DNA of 41,717 bases. Source: a virus. The stretch is from positions 1-41,717 of the IMG/VR virus record IMGVR_UViG_3300033571_019808; one strand, 5' to 3'. Position numbers and translations under genes: made by a program. Position 1 is the stretch's first letter; every line of letters begins with the position of its first letter. This document shows positions 21,822-28,337 of this stretch, piece after piece. A model generated the notes under the pieces. That model was not told the DNA's origin. It did no database searches and saw only the letters and a list, made by a program, of their open reading frames with translations.

Positions 21822-22671
21822 TTAATTTTTTCTTAAAAATAGTAATTCCAAAAAACTTATATTTTAAAGAATTGCCTTTAATTACCTTTCCAAAAATTAC
21901 TGGTTTAAGATACAATTTTTCTAAACTTCCTGCGACTTTATCAACGTGATTTAAAATCGGAATAATAAACTCATCATTTGAAAAAAGCTCAAATTTATAC
22001 AAATTAGGCACATTTTTTGAATTGCGAATCAATAAATCTTTTTTAATAAGGTGTGAGCCGCTTTTTAAAAGCTCTAAATAATGATTGATTGCGGGATTGC
22101 TTTTGAACTTTTTTTGACATAGAGCATCATATTTATAACCCAATTCTGTTAAAAGCTTCGTCAGTCCAACTTCATATTTCTCAATAATATCATCTTTGCT
22201 CTCTTGCTTAGAAACCATATTCATAAAGAAAAATAAATCTTTAAATGTAGTCTTGGAAAAACAAAGAAAATAGCTTTGTAAATGGTAATCAAACTTATCT
22301 TTGCCAATGCTAATTCCCCAAAAATCAACTGGATTTCTTTTTTCCATTTCAGCAAAAATGGTGGTTAATGGTGAGAGTAAATAGCAAGAATCATTAGCTA
22401 AGACTATTTGATCATAATTGTCGACATTTAGCCTTTCTTTTGCCGCCGCTAATCCCCTTTTCCAACTACCAAAATCATATTCTCCATGCTTAGCAGCAAT
22501 TTTGATGATGCAAATTTCGCTTAATTTTCTTAATTCTACTTCTGGCAAATTACAATCAGATACAAAAATCACATCGCTTGAAACTTGCCTTAAGGCTTTT
22601 AGATAGAGAATTACATAATCGTCTATGATATTATCTTTGTCGTAGTGTGCGAATATGGAAACTCTTTTCAT
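21754..22671 (-). CDS. RgpF-type rhamnan glycosyltransferase
   Basis: 305 aa. Matches the rhamnan synthesis F (RgpF) pattern: SIFAHYDKDNIIDDYVILYL at the start, YDFGSWKRGL near residues 65-74, YDQIVLANDSCY at ~85-96, and DFWGISIGKDKFDYHLQSYF at ~116-135. The C-terminal ~60 residues with KYKFFGITIFKKK resemble segments found in host cell-surface glycosyltransferases. The predicted role is adding rhamnose-like sugars to a surface polysaccharide, which in a prophage could alter the receptor and exclude other phages. It overlaps the replication-protein gene by 4 bp (ATGA), so it is not a loose cargo gene. No membrane anchor. Confidence 0.8.
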   Translation of the reverse strand: MKRVSIFAHYDKDNIIDDYVILYLKALRQVSSDVIFVSDCNLPEVELRKLSEICIIKIAAKHGEYDFGSWKRGLAAAKERLNVDNYDQIVLANDSCYLLSPLTTIFAEMEKRNPVDFWGISIGKDKFDYHLQSYFLCFSKTTFKDLFFFMNMVSKQESKDDIIEKYEVGLTKLLTELGYKYDALCQKKFKSNPAINHYLELLKSGSHLIKKDLLIRNSKNVPNLYKFELFSNDEFIIPILNHVDKVAGSLEKLYLKPVIFGKVIKGNSLKYKFFGITIFKKKLNEKNKDIFINTESNTLLAQLGL

Positions 22672-23531
22672 TTTACCTCGATTTTTACGTTAATTGTTTT
22701 TAGTTTCTCTTGATACTCTAAAGCCTTCTTATCTGTCACAAAGATCTTGTAGCTAGATCCGTCTTTTTCTAGTGCAGCAAGATCAAAATATTTTTGATAC
22801 TCCATGCCGCCCAAAAATAAACGCTTGATCTGGTAGCGGAGGTTTTGAATTTCTTTTGATTCAACTATCAAACTTTCCTTTACAGTTGGGTTTTTTTCTA
22901 AAAATCCATTTTCCCACCATGCGATATCAGCCTCTAAATTTTTAACTCCTGACCAATTGCTTTTCTCACGAAATAGGAAATATTTTTCATGGCTGGATTT
23001 TAATTTCTTTTCTAGCCAGATTGATTTTAATTTCTCTTTTTTCGATTCCGCAGGAAGAGAGAAAAATAGTTTAATATCTGGCTTAATATCTGTTCCTTTT
23101 ATATTTCCCGATTCCGAGATTTCGATTTCTTCATTTCGAGATTTGGAAATCCCGATTTCAGGATTTGCATTTCCCGAATCCGAGAAATGAGCAATAATAA
23201 GGCTTGCGGCTAAAAATTTATCTTCATCAAAAAAGGCATACCAAACTGTGCGATCATATTTTGTAGGATTGAAATTCCCTTTTATAATAATTTTTTTCTC
23301 AACCATTCTGGCGACAGTTCTCTCTATTGCGCCTTTTTTCCAGTAAGGAAATAACTTCTGAAAAGCTTCGTTAGAGTTGTAAGTCCAGGTTCTAAAAACG
23401 CCATCCTCCGCAGCGTAATAGTGTTTTTTATTTGCCTTATTTTTAATAATCCAAAATCGCAAGTTCCAAATCATTATAGCCTCTTCTAAGCCATAATTAA
23501 CCGCCTCCTGAACATCAAAACTATGTTGCAT
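22668..23531 (-). CDS. Phage replication organizer-like protein (winged-helix N-terminus)
   Basis: 287 aa. Residues 1-100 (EEAIMIWNLRFWIIKNKANK, HYYAAEDGVFRTWTYNSNEA, FPYWKKGAIERTVARMVEKK, then VWYAFF) have the winged-helix pattern of phage replisome organizer/O-like proteins. A Ser/Glu/Ile-rich linker at ~118-150 consists of imperfect repeats (EISESGN and variants). The C-terminal ~130 residues are helical and may recruit the host helicase. No helicase or polymerase is encoded, so the phage would depend on the host replisome. One-base overlap with the HTH gene upstream, 4 bp with the glycosyltransferase downstream. Confidence 0.65.
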   Translation of the reverse strand: MQHSFDVQEAVNYGLEEAIMIWNLRFWIIKNKANKKHYYAAEDGVFRTWTYNSNEAFQKLFPYWKKGAIERTVARMVEKKIIIKGNFNPTKYDRTVWYAFFDEDKFLAASLIIAHFSDSGNANPEIGISKSRNEEIEISESGNIKGTDIKPDIKLFFSLPAESKKEKLKSIWLEKKLKSSHEKYFLFREKSNWSGVKNLEADIAWWENGFLEKNPTVKESLIVESKEIQNLRYQIKRLFLGGMEYQKYFDLAALEKDGSSYKIFVTDKKALEYQEKLKTINVKIEVK

Positions 23532-23698
23532 TAGCTTAAGAATTTAAATTTAGTTTGACCTTTTTTGCGACCACGAGGCTTTGATATTCCTAACCTCTTG
23601 ACATAACTAGCTAAAGTGGATGGAGCTATTTTAAGTTTCCGAGCCGCCTCTATATTAGAGTTCTCAAAATATATTTTTTTGAATTTTTCTTCGTCCAT
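23531..23698 (-). CDS. Small Fis-type HTH protein
   Basis: 55 aa. NIEAARKLKIAPSTLASYVK is a Fis/HTH_8-like helix-turn-helix (residues ~15-34), followed by a basic tail (KPRGRKKGQTKFKF) with an AT-hook-like PRGRKKG. The start overlaps nothing upstream, and its stop overlaps the ATG of the replication protein by one base. Likely a small DNA-binding regulator or replication accessory. An IR GAACTA / TAGTTC lies just upstream. Confidence 0.65.
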   Translation of the reverse strand: MDEEKFKKIYFENSNIEAARKLKIAPSTLASYVKRLGISKPRGRKKGQTKFKFLS

Positions 23699-23737
23699 TT
23701 TTTAAAGTGATTAATTGAATTGAAAATCGAACTATTT

Positions 23738-23754
23738 ATTAGTTCAAAAAAATA
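23738..23754 (-). promoter_or_regulatory. Small dyad upstream of HTH gene
   Basis: GAACTA and TAGTTC, 6-bp arms with 5-base centre, are in the 61-bp gap between the 54-aa and the HTH gene. Possible binding site for the HTH protein itself or another repressor. Weak because of the AT-rich background. Confidence 0.35.
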
Positions 23755-23759
23755 TATTG

Positions 23760-23924
23760 TCAAACACTTTTAAAAACTTTCCAAAAATCCTCAAGATTAA
23801 TTTCTTGTCTTGCGACTCCTCGAATTAAAATTGCGGTTTTTTTATCTTTAATTCCGACGAGTTCGTATTCTCGACCATCTTGAAGATCTAAATATTTTTG
23901 GCCGATTATCAGCTTTTTTTCCAT
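23760..23924 (-). CDS. Hypothetical small beta protein
   Basis: 54 aa: beta-rich (KLIIGQKYLDLQDGREYELV, KKTAILIRGVARQEINLEDF). Looks like a small SH3-like barrel. It sits between the hexapeptide-repeat gene and the HTH gene. Unrecognised. Confidence 0.5.
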   Translation of the reverse strand: MEKKLIIGQKYLDLQDGREYELVGIKDKKTAILIRGVARQEINLEDFWKVFKSV

Positions 23925-23955
23925 AAATTGATTTTAATTAAGTTTAAAAGCGTTT

Positions 23956-24579
23956 TTATCCCTTTATCTCTGGCTGTTGCAAAGCAAATTTAGCGATTTC
24001 TAAAACTGGATTTTTCCATTTCTTCCACCAATCTAAAGCTAGCGAGTGCATGGCGGCAATTTCTTCATCATTGAAATTTTGCCATTTTTCTAAAGTGTGT
24101 CGTTGATAGCTAATCGCTATTTGATTCCCAAAAGTTATGCTCCAAATTTCAGAAGTTATACTAACTACTTTTTTTGTAATATTTTCATTGCCCCAGATTT
24201 CCGCATTGCCCGAGATTTCCGCATCGCCCGAGATTTTCGCATTGCCCCAGATTTTCGCATTGCCCCAGATTTCCGCATTGCCCGAGATTTTCGCATTGCC
24301 CGAGATTTCCGCATCGCCCCAGATTTTCGCATTGCCCGAGATTTCCGCATCGCCCGAGATTTTCGCATTGCCCGAGATTTTCGCATTGCCCGAGATTTTC
24401 GCATTGCCCGAGATCCACGCATTATCATAAAGACTTAAATTTTCCTCTTTTTCTATATAGCCACCCATTTCTCCAGCTTCAACATTACCAAAAGATTTAA
24501 GCGCCTTGATTCTAAAAAGTGTTCTGCCCAAAAAATTGATTTTTGTTTCTTGGGTCAATTCGTATTTTTTATTTGTCAT
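23956..24579 (-). CDS. Hexapeptide-repeat (left-handed beta-helix) phage protein
   Basis: 207 aa. Residues 1-50 (ELTQETKINFLGRTLFRIKA, KSFGNVEAGEMGGYIEKEEN) form the conserved head of a family found in many temperate phages and bacteria. Residues 51-134 are ~14 hexapeptides of the type S/W-G-N/D-A-K/E-I, which should coil into a left-handed beta-helix. The C-terminal ~70 residues (ISYQRHTLEKWQNFNDEEIA) are a separate helical domain. No catalytic motif of acetyltransferases is evident. The function of this family is unknown to me. The repeat unit is 18 bp, so copy number should vary by slippage. Confidence 0.75.
   Translation of the reverse strand: MTNKKYELTQETKINFLGRTLFRIKALKSFGNVEAGEMGGYIEKEENLSLYDNAWISGNAKISGNAKISGNAKISGDAEISGNAKIWGDAEISGNAKISGNAEIWGNAKIWGNAKISGDAEISGNAEIWGNENITKKVVSITSEIWSITFGNQIAISYQRHTLEKWQNFNDEEIAAMHSLALDWWKKWKNPVLEIAKFALQQPEIKG
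24178..24429 (-). repeat. 18-bp tandem repeat array encoding hexapeptides
   Basis: About 14 units of an 18-bp repeat (+ strand variants of GATTTCCGCATTGCCCGA) with alternating TTTC/TTCC and CCCGA/CCCCA versions. The near-identity at DNA level, beyond protein need, suggests recent expansion or gene conversion. The periodicity keeps several other frames open, which are shadows. Confidence 0.85.
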
Positions 24580-24644
24580 GTTTTTTATTTTTTAGTTAAT
24601 TTGCTCCAAATCTGACGATTAGAAGCGTTTTTAATTATTAAGCA

Positions 24645-24728
24645 CTATAACCACAAAACAAACCCAAAGAATGCGGTAGCGATTAAAATTAGGGCTATAG
24701 TTTCGGTTCTATTTGAGTAATGTTTCAT
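24645..24728 (-). CDS. 27-aa single-span membrane microprotein
   Basis: MKHYSNRTETIALILIATAF and FGFVLWL: a charged N-terminus then one hydrophobic helix. No SD, only an A-rich leader. Typical of membrane microproteins of phage accessory regions, but the short length makes it tentative. Confidence 0.4.
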   Translation of the reverse strand: MKHYSNRTETIALILIATAFFGFVLWL

Positions 24729-24782
24729 AAGTTTTTAATTTTAATTTGTTTCAAGTTGCCCTCACAATTATTATTTAATAAA

Positions 24783-24812
24783 CTTAACTAAACATAACTT
24801 AACTAAACATAA
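24783..24812. repeat. Tandem 15-bp repeat x2 (iteron-like)
   Basis: CTTAACTAAACATAA occurs twice head to tail. It lies in the 205-bp AT-rich gap (24729-24933) just downstream of the 224-aa candidate initiator gene. A TTATCAACA (DnaA-box-like on the - strand) is near 24870. Possible iterons of a replication origin; only two units, so weak. Confidence 0.45.
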
Positions 24813-24933
24813 CGGACTTCCAGCAAAATTTGGGGGTTGTTCTGGCTGTAGGTCTGTCTCATTTTGGGGCTGTTGATAAAATTGTTAATAAAAAATGATA
24901 ACTTTTTGCTAACGCAAAAAAGAGAGAGATTTT

Positions 24934-25608
24934 TTAGATTCTTTCTAAAATTTTATTGAGCTCCCTCATTTTTTCAGCAGAAACTATTTTTGAAGGAACT
25001 GAAGACGGACTAAATTGTCTTTCAAGTTCAAATAAATGATCAAAAGTTTGCTTGATTGATTGAAAATTTTTATGAGGCTTTTCTTTGTGATTTTTTAACC
25101 ACTTTGCATAAGCGTCAGAAATTTCAATTTTATTTAAATACATCAATTCCCCCCACCACCTTTCTTGAGTCTTGAGTTTAAATTTTTCAAAATCGCTATG
25201 AATCCCCTCTATTTTAGCGCGATCTGTTGATAGATAAATAACACCGCAATATCTAAACATCACTTTGTTGAAGAGCATATCCTTTTCAGGGTCATACTCA
25301 ATAATATCTGAAAAATCAGAAACAAGCTTACCAATTTTGCGCTTTTTTTCTTCATCATTTAAAGCAACTGTTTTATTATGTAGAGCTAAAGAAACCTCTC
25401 TATCAGTGCGCCCCAATTGATCTTGAATATCTTCTTGAGATGCAATACCCGAAAATTGAGTAGTGCTTATTTCGTAAATACCAATTCTTTTAGTAGAGGC
25501 AACGAAAGCATTATGAAGCGTATAATCAAAAAGCTTGTATTGAAGACCATCTAGCTCCATTACGCGTCTGTGATTGTAAATAGTTGGATGTTTTGCTGTA
25601 AAGTGCAC
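24934..25608 (-). CDS. Hypothetical protein, possible Rep-type initiator
   Basis: 224 aa, GTG start with SD AAGGGG. Residues 15-110 (MELDGLQYKLFDYTLHNAFV, GIYEISTTQFSGIAS, then KIGKLVSDFSDIIEYD, MLFNKVMFRY) resemble in layout the first winged-helix domain of plasmid Rep_3-type initiators. The second half is helical (RWWGELMYLNKIEISDAYAK). I cannot confirm the family by eye. The tandem 15-bp repeats just downstream would suit an initiator binding its own iterons. Otherwise it is an unrecognised DNA-binding protein. Confidence 0.5.
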   Translation of the reverse strand: MHFTAKHPTIYNHRRVMELDGLQYKLFDYTLHNAFVASTKRIGIYEISTTQFSGIASQEDIQDQLGRTDREVSLALHNKTVALNDEEKKRKIGKLVSDFSDIIEYDPEKDMLFNKVMFRYCGVIYLSTDRAKIEGIHSDFEKFKLKTQERWWGELMYLNKIEISDAYAKWLKNHKEKPHKNFQSIKQTFDHLFELERQFSPSSVPSKIVSAEKMRELNKILERI

Positions 25609-25617
25609 GTTTACCCC

Positions 25618-25782
25618 TTAGTTAATTAATTCTTTTATAAATTCTATTTGCTGGCTTTCTTTCATTATCACGTCAGAAAGAATGGGATACATTCTATTGC
25701 GCCCTACGAATTGATAATAAATACTTTCAAGCTTTTTTAATTGATTTTGCGTTAATTTTTTTAAGCGTTTTTGCTCACTCAT
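25618..25782 (-). CDS. Small helical protein
   Basis: 54 aa (MSEQKRLKKLTQNQLKKLES, then IYYQFVGRNRMYPIL...). Perfect SD (AAGGAGG) 6 bases before the ATG; 4-bp ATGA overlap with the upstream gene. Charged helical protein, function unknown. Confidence 0.55.
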   Translation of the reverse strand: MSEQKRLKKLTQNQLKKLESIYYQFVGRNRMYPILSDVIMKESQQIEFIKELIN

Positions 25783-26042
25783 CTAAACCTCCTTTCGCTT
25801 TTAACGACATCAACCAGCATTTCAATTTCACAAAAGGGTAGTTGACCAGCAATCGCGCAATCCAGTCCTTTACTTAAAAATCCCAAATATTCTATGTCTT
25901 CTCTTTCTTTTTTTTGGGCTTCCTTAAAATGTCTTATTTCTTCCAGTCTGTACTTCTCAACCCTGTCTTTTAAAATAATTAATTCATGTCGTTTAGACAA
26001 TCTCGAGCGATAATCTGCTAAATGTATAATTTTATCTTGCAT
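25779..26042 (-). CDS. Hypothetical helical protein
   Basis: 87 aa. IIHLADYRSRLSKRHELIIL and a long charged helix (KYRLEEIRHFKEAQKKERED), then DCAIAGQLPFCEIEMLVDVV. Likely cytoplasmic coiled coil. It contains the SD for the next gene. Unrecognised. Confidence 0.5.
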   Translation of the reverse strand: MQDKIIHLADYRSRLSKRHELIILKDRVEKYRLEEIRHFKEAQKKEREDIEYLGFLSKGLDCAIAGQLPFCEIEMLVDVVKSERRFR

Positions 26043-26123
26043 AAATTGATCTTTAATTTTTAATTAAAGAAGCTCTTTTAAAAGTATCAGCTTTTGTAGT
26101 TTATACTATACAATAGAAAGAGT

Positions 26124-26236
26124 CTTCCGTGGTATTTTGGAAGCAAGAGCGGGGCAGGTGGGAGCCTGTTTTGTTCACCCCGCTCTTGCCATATGAGCCT
26201 ACTTGGTGACGTGGTAATCTACGTCATCAGGTAGGC
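26124..26236 (+). ncRNA. Candidate structured RNA: three adjacent stem-loops
   Basis: Hairpin 1: CTTCC / GGAAG (26124-26143). Hairpin 2: perfect 12-bp stem GCAAGAGCGGGG / CCCCGCTCTTGC (26143-26189) with a 23-base loop that can form an inner CAGG/CCTG. Hairpin 3: 16-bp stem (26197-26212 with 26221-26236, loop GGTAATCT) in which two positions are U-G/G-U on the + strand but would be A-C mismatches on the - strand, favouring a + strand RNA. The region is far richer in GC than its surroundings. Hairpin 3 overlaps the end of the 41-aa gene on the - strand. No T-run and no strong promoter seen. Confidence 0.5.
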
Positions 26237-26324
26237 AAAAGATGTAATTCAAAGATCTACGCATTATTTTAACTACAATAATGCTTAATATAGAAATTAA
26301 GATAATAGTTTCTAGGCCGTTCAT
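26199..26324 (-). CDS. 41-aa membrane microprotein
   Basis: MNGLETIILISILSIIVVKI, then MRRSLNYIFCLPDDVDYHVT and K. One N-terminal membrane helix and a short charged tail. Excellent SD (AAGGAGG, 7 bases); its ATG overlaps the upstream stop (TAATG). Its last codons and stop lie in hairpin 3 at 26197-26236. Confidence 0.55.
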   Translation of the reverse strand: MNGLETIILISILSIIVVKIMRRSLNYIFCLPDDVDYHVTK

Positions 26325-26527
26325 TATTTATCCTCCTTAAATTTTTTTATTATTTTTTCAAGTTTTTTAAAATTCTTATCATCGTTTTTTTTAAAACGAG
26401 TCATTATTCGCAAAATTCTCAAGTTGTAAACAAGCGCTAATATTTTGATGAGAACTAAAATAATCTGTTTCAAAATGAAGCAAAAAATTATTTTAATAAT
26501 GCCAGATGTTGATTTTACTTGCTCCAC
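26324..26527 (-). CDS. Small membrane protein
   Basis: 67 aa from a GTG start at 26527 with GGAGG ~10 bases upstream. One hydrophobic stretch at residues ~10-32 (IIKIIFCFILKQIILVLIKI), then a basic tail (RFKKNDDKNFKKLEKIIKKF). Overlaps the upstream gene by 13 bp. Function unknown; one of four tiny membrane proteins encoded between 24.6 and 26.7 kb. Confidence 0.5.
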   Translation of the reverse strand: MEQVKSTSGIIKIIFCFILKQIILVLIKILALVYNLRILRIMTRFKKNDDKNFKKLEKIIKKFKEDK

Positions 26528-26715
26528 GCGTCTTCTAAGCCTCCAGATCTAATATTTTCAGCGTATTGAGGCGCTGGTTGACTTAAAACGTGCTTTAGTT
26601 CTGCGTAGGTATTGATTCGATTGATGCTTAAGAAGATTGCGATAAGTGGAAATGATGCAAAAAGTGAAGCGCAAATGATTGAAATTAGTTTGCTTTTTAT
26701 TTTTGAATATGTCAT
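26515..26715 (-). CDS. Small membrane protein
   Basis: 66 aa. Basic N-terminus, one hydrophobic segment (residues ~10-31, ISIICASLFASFPLIAIFLS), then a soluble tail (NTYAELKHVLSQPAPQYAEN). No SD. A 70-aa frame starting at 26770 overlaps it, but lacks an SD and membrane pattern and is judged a shadow. Confidence 0.45.
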   Translation of the reverse strand: MTYSKIKSKLISIICASLFASFPLIAIFLSINRINTYAELKHVLSQPAPQYAENIRSGGLEDAWSK

Positions 26716-26779
26716 AAAAAAATAGTCGTTGTGTTGTTAAATCGTGGAGATGGCAGCATGACGCGACCATTCAGGTGTT

Positions 26780-26820
26780 GTTACCTAGCGCTTTTCTTTG
26801 AACGGTGAGCGCTAGGTAAC
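26780..26820. repeat. Perfect 13-bp inverted repeat (hairpin)
   Basis: GTTACCTAGCGCT (26780-26792) and AGCGCTAGGTAAC (26808-26820) with a 15-base loop. The stop codon of the 42-aa gene is inside the right arm. No T-run follows, so it is not an ordinary terminator; it may protect the transcript end, be a protein site, or a recombination site. Confidence 0.7.
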
Positions 26821-26940
26821 TATAATAAAAAAGTCTTTATCTTCTAAAGCTAGAAGAAGAGCGACTTTTTGAGCTAGTTCGTAAGTTCCGAAACTAGCGG
26901 GTTCGATTTCTTGTGTTGATGTTCTTAAGAGTTTAAACAT
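26812..26940 (-). CDS. 42-aa hypothetical protein
   Basis: MFKLLRTSTQEIEPASFGTY, then ELAQKVALLLALEDKDFFII and VT. SD AAGGGG 6 bases before the ATG. Helical, possibly a small antitoxin- or regulator-like peptide, but no known family. Ends inside the 13-bp stem at 26808-26820. Confidence 0.5.
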   Translation of the reverse strand: MFKLLRTSTQEIEPASFGTYELAQKVALLLALEDKDFFIIVT

Positions 26941-26961
26941 TTTTCCCCTTTGTTTTTTAAG

Positions 26962-27249
26962 TTAATATTTTAGTTTCCAGCACTTCGCTAAAGTGTCTTT
27001 TGAATCTTTAAACAAGCCTTTTTTTAAAGATTCTTTGCAAATCAATTTTCCCTCTTTTTCTAATCGCAAAATATAAGTTCTGATTCCGCTTTTTGCTCTA
27101 GTGCCGTTTTTATAATTTTTAATTAAATTTGCGTGATTCTCGCTAATGAATCGAGTTACTTCATATGCAAAATGAAATTCTTTATCTTGAAAAAAATCTA
27201 AAATTTTTCCTTTTATTTCTGAACTTTTTACGACTGACTTGTTTTTCAT
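26962..27249 (-). CDS. Winged-helix-like protein
   Basis: 95 aa from ATG at 27249 (a more distant ATG at 27297 overlaps the upstream gene). Residues ~10-80 (IKGKILDFFQDKEFHFAYEV, RTYILRLEKEGKLICKES) look like a winged HTH: helix-helix-recognition helix and a wing. Likely a DNA-binding regulator. It lacks a good SD. Confidence 0.5.
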   Translation of the reverse strand: MKNKSVVKSSEIKGKILDFFQDKEFHFAYEVTRFISENHANLIKNYKNGTRAKSGIRTYILRLEKEGKLICKESLKKGLFKDSKDTLAKCWKLKY

Positions 27250-27259
27250 AGCTTTTGTT

Positions 27260-27508
27260 TTAATTATAATTAATAGCATAAAAAGCTTCGTTAGCATCTC
27301 TTACGACTAAGTCGCCGCAAAATTTACTAATTCTCGCTTTTATTCTTTTGACTGCCGCAGCGGCAGTGGAATAAGCTAAAGAACTATCGAGAGCATTGCA
27401 AGCATAATCTTGTAAATATTTTTCATTGAAGTCAGTAAAGTTATAAGACACGTTGAAAACAAAATTTTCTAATGCAGCTTCGATGATGTGTGATTTTTTA
27501 ATTTTCAT
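27260..27508 (-). CDS. Hypothetical protein
   Basis: 82 aa, helical (KKSHIIEAALENFVFNVSYN; SSLAYSTAAAAVKRIKARIS). No motif recognised. It precedes the wHTH gene by 10 bp. Confidence 0.5.
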   Translation of the reverse strand: MKIKKSHIIEAALENFVFNVSYNFTDFNEKYLQDYACNALDSSLAYSTAAAAVKRIKARISKFCGDLVVRDANEAFYAINYN

Positions 27509-27530
27509 AAAATTTTAGATTAAGTTGATA

Positions 27531-27875
27531 TTAATTTTTATAACTTTTGTAAGCTTCTGCTTTTTCTTCATCAGACATTAAAGCGATGTGCATATCTAAA
27601 TAATCTTCACAATATTCTTCAAATGAAATAGAAATTTTAGGTTTTCTAATTTTTTTGTTAGCTTCAGCGAATTTTGCTTTTTCAGCAGCTTCTTTTAATG
27701 ATTTAACGCTATAAAGATTATTTCCAGCTTTTTCGCAAACTTTATAAGCGTGTTTTTTAATTTTAGACATATCACCACGTAATAGCTCTATTACTGCACC
27801 ATTTTCAAGAGATTCAATAGAAGTGATTTCTTTTCTTGAGATAATTTGATTATTATAAATTTCTACTAAATTCAT
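27531..27875 (-). CDS. Hypothetical protein, first gene of the leftward accessory operon
   Basis: 114 aa. Residues 1-40 beta-rich (IISRKEITSIESLENGAVIE), then Lys-rich helical. Expressed from the strong promoter at 27930-27958. First position suggests an immediate-early product, e.g. an anti-host or regulatory factor, but no motif supports a function. Confidence 0.5.
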   Translation of the reverse strand: MNLVEIYNNQIISRKEITSIESLENGAVIELLRGDMSKIKKHAYKVCEKAGNNLYSVKSLKEAAEKAKFAEANKKIRKPKISISFEEYCEDYLDMHIALMSDEEKAEAYKSYKN

Positions 27876-27929
27876 ATTTTTACCGTTTTTTATTTATTAT
27901 TATTTGCCAGAGTTTGTTTTGGTGAAAGT

Positions 27930-27958
27930 ATTAAAGCAGATTGTTTTTAGTATGTCAA
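27930..27958 (-). promoter_or_regulatory. Strong leftward sigma-70 promoter
   Basis: On the - strand TTGACA (27953-27958), 17-base spacer, TTTAAT (27930-27935). It faces the operon starting at 27875. The best promoter in the window, in the 261-bp divergent gap with the XRE gene at 28137. The gap also holds AT-rich TTAATAA repeats (27970-28010) that may be operators. Confidence 0.75.
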
Positions 27959-28136
27959 GAAGATAATTAATAAAATCATATCTTTTTTATTAATCATATA
28001 ATTTTAATAATCAGTCACAAGCCCTCGATCTAGTTAATAAAAGGCTGGTCTCATTATGAAACACACATAATAATTCTTGCAATATATAATTAAAAATTGA
28101 TAATTTATTTGAATTAATAAAAACGTATAAATTTTA

Positions 28137-28334
28137 ATGTCTAGTTTAAAAAGTTATATTGTAGAAAAGTGGCCAGAGCGGTTTAAAAAAACTGGTCTGA
28201 GTCAAAAGCAATTTGCTGCTTATAGTAAGGTATCTAGACCCGCTATTAGTGAAATACTAAGTGGACAAAGAAAGAGCGTACATCAAGTGACTATTGATAG
28301 AATAGAAAAGGCGTTTAAAGAACTTGGAGTATAA
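28137..28334 (+). CDS. Small XRE-type HTH regulator
   Basis: 65 aa. Residues ~17-58 (KTGLSQKQFAAYSKVSRPAI, SEILSGQRKSVHQVTIDRIE) form a single Cro-like HTH, with no dimerisation or peptidase domain. Divergent from the leftward operon, it is a candidate Cro/repressor for the promoter at 27930. The plausible -35/-10 upstream is TTGCAA with GATAAT at 16 bases. Four-base gap to the secreted Cys-rich protein gene. Confidence 0.75.
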   Translation: MSSLKSYIVEKWPERFKKTGLSQKQFAAYSKVSRPAISEILSGQRKSVHQVTIDRIEKAFKELGV

Positions 28335-28337
28335 CTT

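Noticed and set aside
24097-24438. Long open frames on both strands over the 18-bp repeat (e.g. RIARDF or LPEISA repeats)
   Set aside because: A stop-free 18-bp period keeps several frames open; only the frame with the conserved phage head domain and C-terminal domain is plausible.
24783-24812. CRISPR array
   Set aside because: Two abutting 15-bp repeats without spacers.
26143-26190. tRNA gene
   Set aside because: Strong stem ending in CCA-like bases, but no cloverleaf, T-loop or anticodon arm.
26558-26770. 70-aa - strand frame
   Set aside because: No SD and mixed composition; the overlapping 66-aa frame has a clear membrane helix.
26780-26820. Telomere resolution site of a linear plasmid prophage
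   Set aside because: The hairpin is interrupted by a 15-base loop and no protelomerase-sized gene exists.
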